DNA from: Actinomycetota bacterium
GTDB taxonomy: Bacteria > Actinomycetota > Actinomycetes > Nanopelagicales > Nanopelagicaceae
Length of the DNA stretch: 7,561 bases
NCBI GenBank assembly: GCA_009700155.1
Contig: WLMP01000038.1
Span: 1-7,561, forward strand
Direction of reading: 5' to 3'
The notes under the pieces were generated by a model. It was not told where the DNA came from and did not search any database. It worked only from the letters and a program-made list of their open reading frames with translations. Both the position numbers and the translations under genes were made by a program. Of the stretch, positions 5,326 to 7,561 are shown piece by piece (the first letter of the stretch is position 1; every line of letters starts with the position of its first letter).

Positions 5326-5673
5326 ATGTCCAAGAAACTTCTCGCCCCTTTTATATTTCTAGGTTTACTACTTCTACCAAGTTGCTCAACTGAAGAAGAT
5401 CTAGCAATTGAAATCTACGCAACAATACAGTCAGCATGTAATGAGTGGAGTACTGGTTTGGATCAAGTACCACCAGTAAATATGACTGAGGCAGCATTTG
5501 TAGAGTTCAGTAAGTTAGATGAATTAGATTTAAAGTTAAAGCCAATGGCTGATGCAGCTATTGGGTTAAAGAATGGTTCAGGCGATATTGATTTTCCTGA
5601 TGAATCACCTGACTGGATTACGCTTCAGCAATTTTGTGAGGGTGCCATTGCAGGATTTAATTCCGTCGGATAA
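5326..5673 (+). CDS. Small lipoprotein, unknown function
   Basis: This encodes 115 residues. The N-terminus is a type II signal peptide: KK at 3-4, a hydrophobic core (LLAPFIFLGLLLL), then a lipobox-like LPSC with Cys20 as the lipidation site, followed by STEED. The mature domain is about 95 residues, acidic and mostly helical in appearance. It has two further cysteines (C38 and C104) that could form a disulfide, and a conserved-looking CNEW segment. No family is recognised. It would be anchored on the outer face of the cytoplasmic membrane. No clear ribosome site precedes the ATG; a short leader from the TATAAA box is possible. The ABM-domain gene follows 36 nt later in the same direction, and this is the first gene on the right flank beyond the tRNA islet. 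Confidence 0.78.
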   Translation: MSKKLLAPFIFLGLLLLPSCSTEEDLAIEIYATIQSACNEWSTGLDQVPPVNMTEAAFVEFSKLDELDLKLKPMADAAIGLKNGSGDIDFPDESPDWITLQQFCEGAIAGFNSVG

Positions 5674-5709
5674 TCCGAAGCAAAACCAACAAAGAGAGAT
5701 GGTATAAAA

Positions 5710-5997
5710 ATGTCTAAGGTTTATCTGTTTGTAGAGATCAATGTTAAGAGTGGAAAAATTCCTGAATTCTTAGGACCACTACAAAAGCATGCAGCTCATA
5801 TGAGAACAGAGGATGGTTTAGAAGTTCTAGATGTTTTCCGCGATACTCAAGATGCTAATAAGTTATGCGTCTGGGAGGTTTGGCGTGATCGAGCAAGCTG
5901 GGATGCGCATATGGAAAATGATGCCAGTAAAGCTTGGCGCCCAGTTGCTGCGCAGTATGTAGATTCTGAAACCATAACAATTATGGATTCAATTTAA
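5710..5997 (+). CDS. ABM-domain protein, putative quinol monooxygenase (YgiN-like)
   Basis: This encodes 95 residues, the normal size of a single antibiotic-biosynthesis-monooxygenase (ABM, dimeric alpha+beta barrel) domain. The opening strand (KVYLFVEINVKSGK) is followed by a helix with FLGPLQKHAAHMR. The central strands lead into CVWEVWRDRASWDAHM (about 53-68), where the W, S/A and H67 positions are the family signature. The C-terminal strand ends in ITIMDSI. Family members include cofactor-independent quinol monooxygenases and many uncharacterised stress-related enzymes, so the substrate is not assignable. The protein is cytosolic and probably a dimer. GAGAGA (5694-5699) lies 10 nt before the ATG as a weak ribosome site. 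It is probably co-transcribed with the lipoprotein gene and converges on the FAD oxidoreductase gene after 29 nt. Confidence 0.88.
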   Translation: MSKVYLFVEINVKSGKIPEFLGPLQKHAAHMRTEDGLEVLDVFRDTQDANKLCVWEVWRDRASWDAHMENDASKAWRPVAAQYVDSETITIMDSI

Positions 5998-6030
5998 TTT
6001 AAAAAGCCCTTTTTTATACGAGTAAATTAA
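5994..6030. terminator. Possible bidirectional terminator between convergent genes
   Basis: TTAATTTA (5994-6001) and TAAATTAA (6023-6030) are perfect 8-bp arms spanning the two convergent stop codons. Between them lie an A5 run and a T6 run (6010-6015) around GCCC. The stem is all A/T with a long loop, so termination strength would be weak. The call rests on symmetry and position. Confidence 0.3.
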
Positions 6031-7466
6031 GAGTCAAAACCTAGGCCAAGTCGATCTAATAACTTTAGCCAAAGATTTCGCTTGCCTTGATTTTGATCTG
6101 CTCTATTAATTGACCATTGAGTAAGTCTGATAAATAAAAATCTAAAAGGCTCTGGTGGGAATGGAATAGGTTTATGTTTAACCATCTGTAAATTAGTTGC
6201 TTCATTATCTATTCCATCTAGCAAATCAAGCATGGTTGAAGCACCAAATCTTGTTGATGCAACTCCTAAGCCGGTGTAGCCAAGAACGTAAGCAACCTTG
6301 TCATCAAAATTAGTTCCCCAGAAAGGTGAAAATCTTGAGCAGGTATCAATTGCACCGCCCCAGCCATGTGTAAATTTAATACCAGCTAACTGTGGAAATG
6401 TCTTAAAGAAGTTTGTTGCAAGCTTTGCATAAGTTTCAGGGCGGGCCTCATACTCCTGCCGGACTTTGCCGTGGTAATTATAAATTGCATCATAACCGCC
6501 CCATAAGATTTCATTCTCTTTAGTTAATCGATAGTAATGAAATTGGTAGCCAGCATCAGATAAACCTTCGCGACCTTTCCAACCAATACTTTCTAACTGC
6601 TCTTTGGTTAAAGGTTGAGTTACTAATTGAAAATCATAAACTGCAATTACATACTTTCTAGCGCTTTTAACTAATGGTGAGTAGATATTGGTAGCAAGTG
6701 CAACCTTATTTGCCTTTATCTGACCATATGCAGTTTTAATAACAACTTGTGAGCCTTCATCTATTAAATCTTCAACCTTTGAGTTTTCATAGATTTTCAC
6801 ACCAAGAGATAAACAAGCTTTCTCTAATCCCCATACCAAACGTGCTGGATCAACTAGTGCTGTGCCGTCGGCATCATGTAGGGCGCCTTCATATAAAGGT
6901 GAGTTAACTCTTTTTCTTATCTCTTCCTTACTTAATACCTCAACATGATCACCAGTTTCATTTCTAGCAATCGCCTCTTCCTTTAAGCCATCTAATTGCC
7001 AAGGGGCAACTGCAACTCTTAATTCACCAGTTCTTTCAAAATCACAATCAATATTATATTTTTTAATAGTTGCTTCAATTTCATTTAAATTCTCTCTACC
7101 TAGCTTTTCAATTACTGCCATCTCATCTGGAAATCTGGTGTAACCATTAACAAAGCCATGAGTTAAAGAAGCATTACAAAAACCACCATTACGGCCTGAA
7201 GCACCATTGCCAGTCTCGCGCTGTTCAACAATTACTACTTCTCGTTTTGGGTTTCGCTCTTTAGCTAATAACGCGGTCCAAAGCCCGGTATAGCCGGCGC
7301 CGACAATACAAAGATCAGTAGTCACATCACCAACTAATGCTGAGTGGGACTCTGGCTCCAATGGGTCAGCATCCAACCAGTAAAGTGCTGGCTGAAGATC
7401 AGCTAATGATTTAAGAACAATTGGGTCGATGGGCGCCATCGATATATCCGGCACTGCCGGATTCAC
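6027..7466 (-). CDS. DAO-family FAD-dependent oxidoreductase (PuuB-like)
   Basis: This encodes 479 residues of the D-amino-acid-oxidase/glycine-oxidase superfamily, closest in layout to gamma-glutamylputrescine oxidoreductases. These oxidise amines or secondary amino acids with FAD and oxygen. An N-terminal YWLDADP segment (about 29-35) precedes the FAD Rossmann motif IVGAGYTG (54-61), with E81 as the expected ribose-binding acid. GASGRNGGF (88-96) is the flavin-contact loop of this group. HGWGGAID (367-374) and the C-terminal FAD closure GYTGLGVASTRFG (397-409) are present. The last 40 residues form a basic tail. The annotated start is a GTG (7466), but AAAGGGG abuts it; the GTG at 7454 or the ATG at 7439 would use that site with more usual spacing and lose only 4 or 9 residues. 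The substrate is inferred only at family level, and other polyamine genes are not in the window. Confidence 0.87.
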   Translation of the reverse strand: MNPAVPDISMAPIDPIVLKSLADLQPALYWLDADPLEPESHSALVGDVTTDLCIVGAGYTGLWTALLAKERNPKREVVIVEQRETGNGASGRNGGFCNASLTHGFVNGYTRFPDEMAVIEKLGRENLNEIEATIKKYNIDCDFERTGELRVAVAPWQLDGLKEEAIARNETGDHVEVLSKEEIRKRVNSPLYEGALHDADGTALVDPARLVWGLEKACLSLGVKIYENSKVEDLIDEGSQVVIKTAYGQIKANKVALATNIYSPLVKSARKYVIAVYDFQLVTQPLTKEQLESIGWKGREGLSDAGYQFHYYRLTKENEILWGGYDAIYNYHGKVRQEYEARPETYAKLATNFFKTFPQLAGIKFTHGWGGAIDTCSRFSPFWGTNFDDKVAYVLGYTGLGVASTRFGASTMLDLLDGIDNEATNLQMVKHKPIPFPPEPFRFLFIRLTQWSINRADQNQGKRNLWLKLLDRLGLGFDS

Positions 7467-7561
7467 CCCTTTACTAAATTAATAAGAGGCCCGGGTCCTC
7501 CGGAGTCCGCCCCCATAACGCAGATCTTTATCTAGCAATCTGTGGTTCGTTACAGCTTCAA
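7467..7561. other. Right-edge region with GC-rich patch, possible gene tail on the - strand
   Basis: Most of this stretch is AT-rich, but about 7486-7515 is strongly G+C-rich and contains the palindromes CCCGGG and CTCCGGAG. On the - strand a frame stays open from the window edge to TAA at 7479-7481, ending in LRRTRASY, which could be the last 26 residues of an upstream gene 12 nt before the FAD oxidoreductase. It uses CGG and AGG codons unlike the neighbours, and 26 codons stay open by chance fairly often. The promoter of the oxidoreductase could lie here instead. Confidence 0.25.

Noticed and set aside
6000..6016. Intrinsic terminator AAAAAG-CC-CTTTTT
   Set aside because: The symmetric arms leave a 2-nt loop, which cannot fold. 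Only the wider TTAATTTA/TAAATTAA repeat was kept, at low confidence.
7479..7561. Partial - strand CDS at the right edge
   Set aside because: Only 26 codons are visible, with unusual CGG/AGG usage and no recognisable motif. It is mentioned in the edge feature but not called as a gene.
1..7561. CRISPR array, transposase, restriction-modification or toxin-antitoxin genes
   Set aside because: No regularly spaced repeats and no matching protein motifs were seen on either strand.

Overview
The window looks like a piece of an AT-rich, streamlined actinobacterial chromosome. The clues are an adrenodoxin-reductase-type FprA, a tRNA-Ser(GCT) gene with an encoded CCA, short intergenic gaps, and secreted proteins carrying small two-cysteine modules of a kind I associate with freshwater acI/Nanopelagicales-type Actinobacteria. 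The lineage is an inference from memory of such proteins and from base composition judged by eye. No marker gene in the window fixes it.

Left part (1-2553): tRNA-Ser(GCT), then a zinc-dependent, NAD-type medium-chain alcohol/polyol dehydrogenase and a ferredoxin/flavodoxin-NADP+ reductase (fprA), all on the + strand and closely spaced.

Middle (2585-5186): this is the accessory region and the most interesting part. An intact tRNA-Arg(ACG) gene at 2585-2657 is followed by two further, unequal copies of its 3' half. One is decayed (3568-3612). The other is a perfect 44-bp copy (5141-5184). This is the signature of tyrosine-integrase elements inserting at the anticodon loop/3' half of a tRNA gene, here apparently twice in tandem. 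The displaced distal copy carries the CCA tail while the intact gene does not, which suggests the intact gene's 3' half was supplied by the incoming DNA. The two islets carry no integrase. They carry only a secreted protein (2678-3526, +), a second secreted protein (3683-4543, -) and a tiny membrane protein (4690-4950, -). The distal copy is itself preceded by a decayed tRNA-Arg 5' half, separated from the 3' half by 83 nt, so the site holds a split full-length tRNA-Arg relic.

Right part (5187-7561): a small lipoprotein and an ABM-domain (quinol monooxygenase-like) protein on the + strand converge on a DAO-family FAD-dependent oxidoreductase on the - strand. The last 95 bases hold a GC-rich patch and possibly the tail of another - strand gene.

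The window shows no single pathway. The flanks look like ordinary redox/catabolic genes. The middle looks like a small, integrase-less tRNA-borne island, comparable in principle to the tRNA-targeting satellite islands described from other streamlined plankton.
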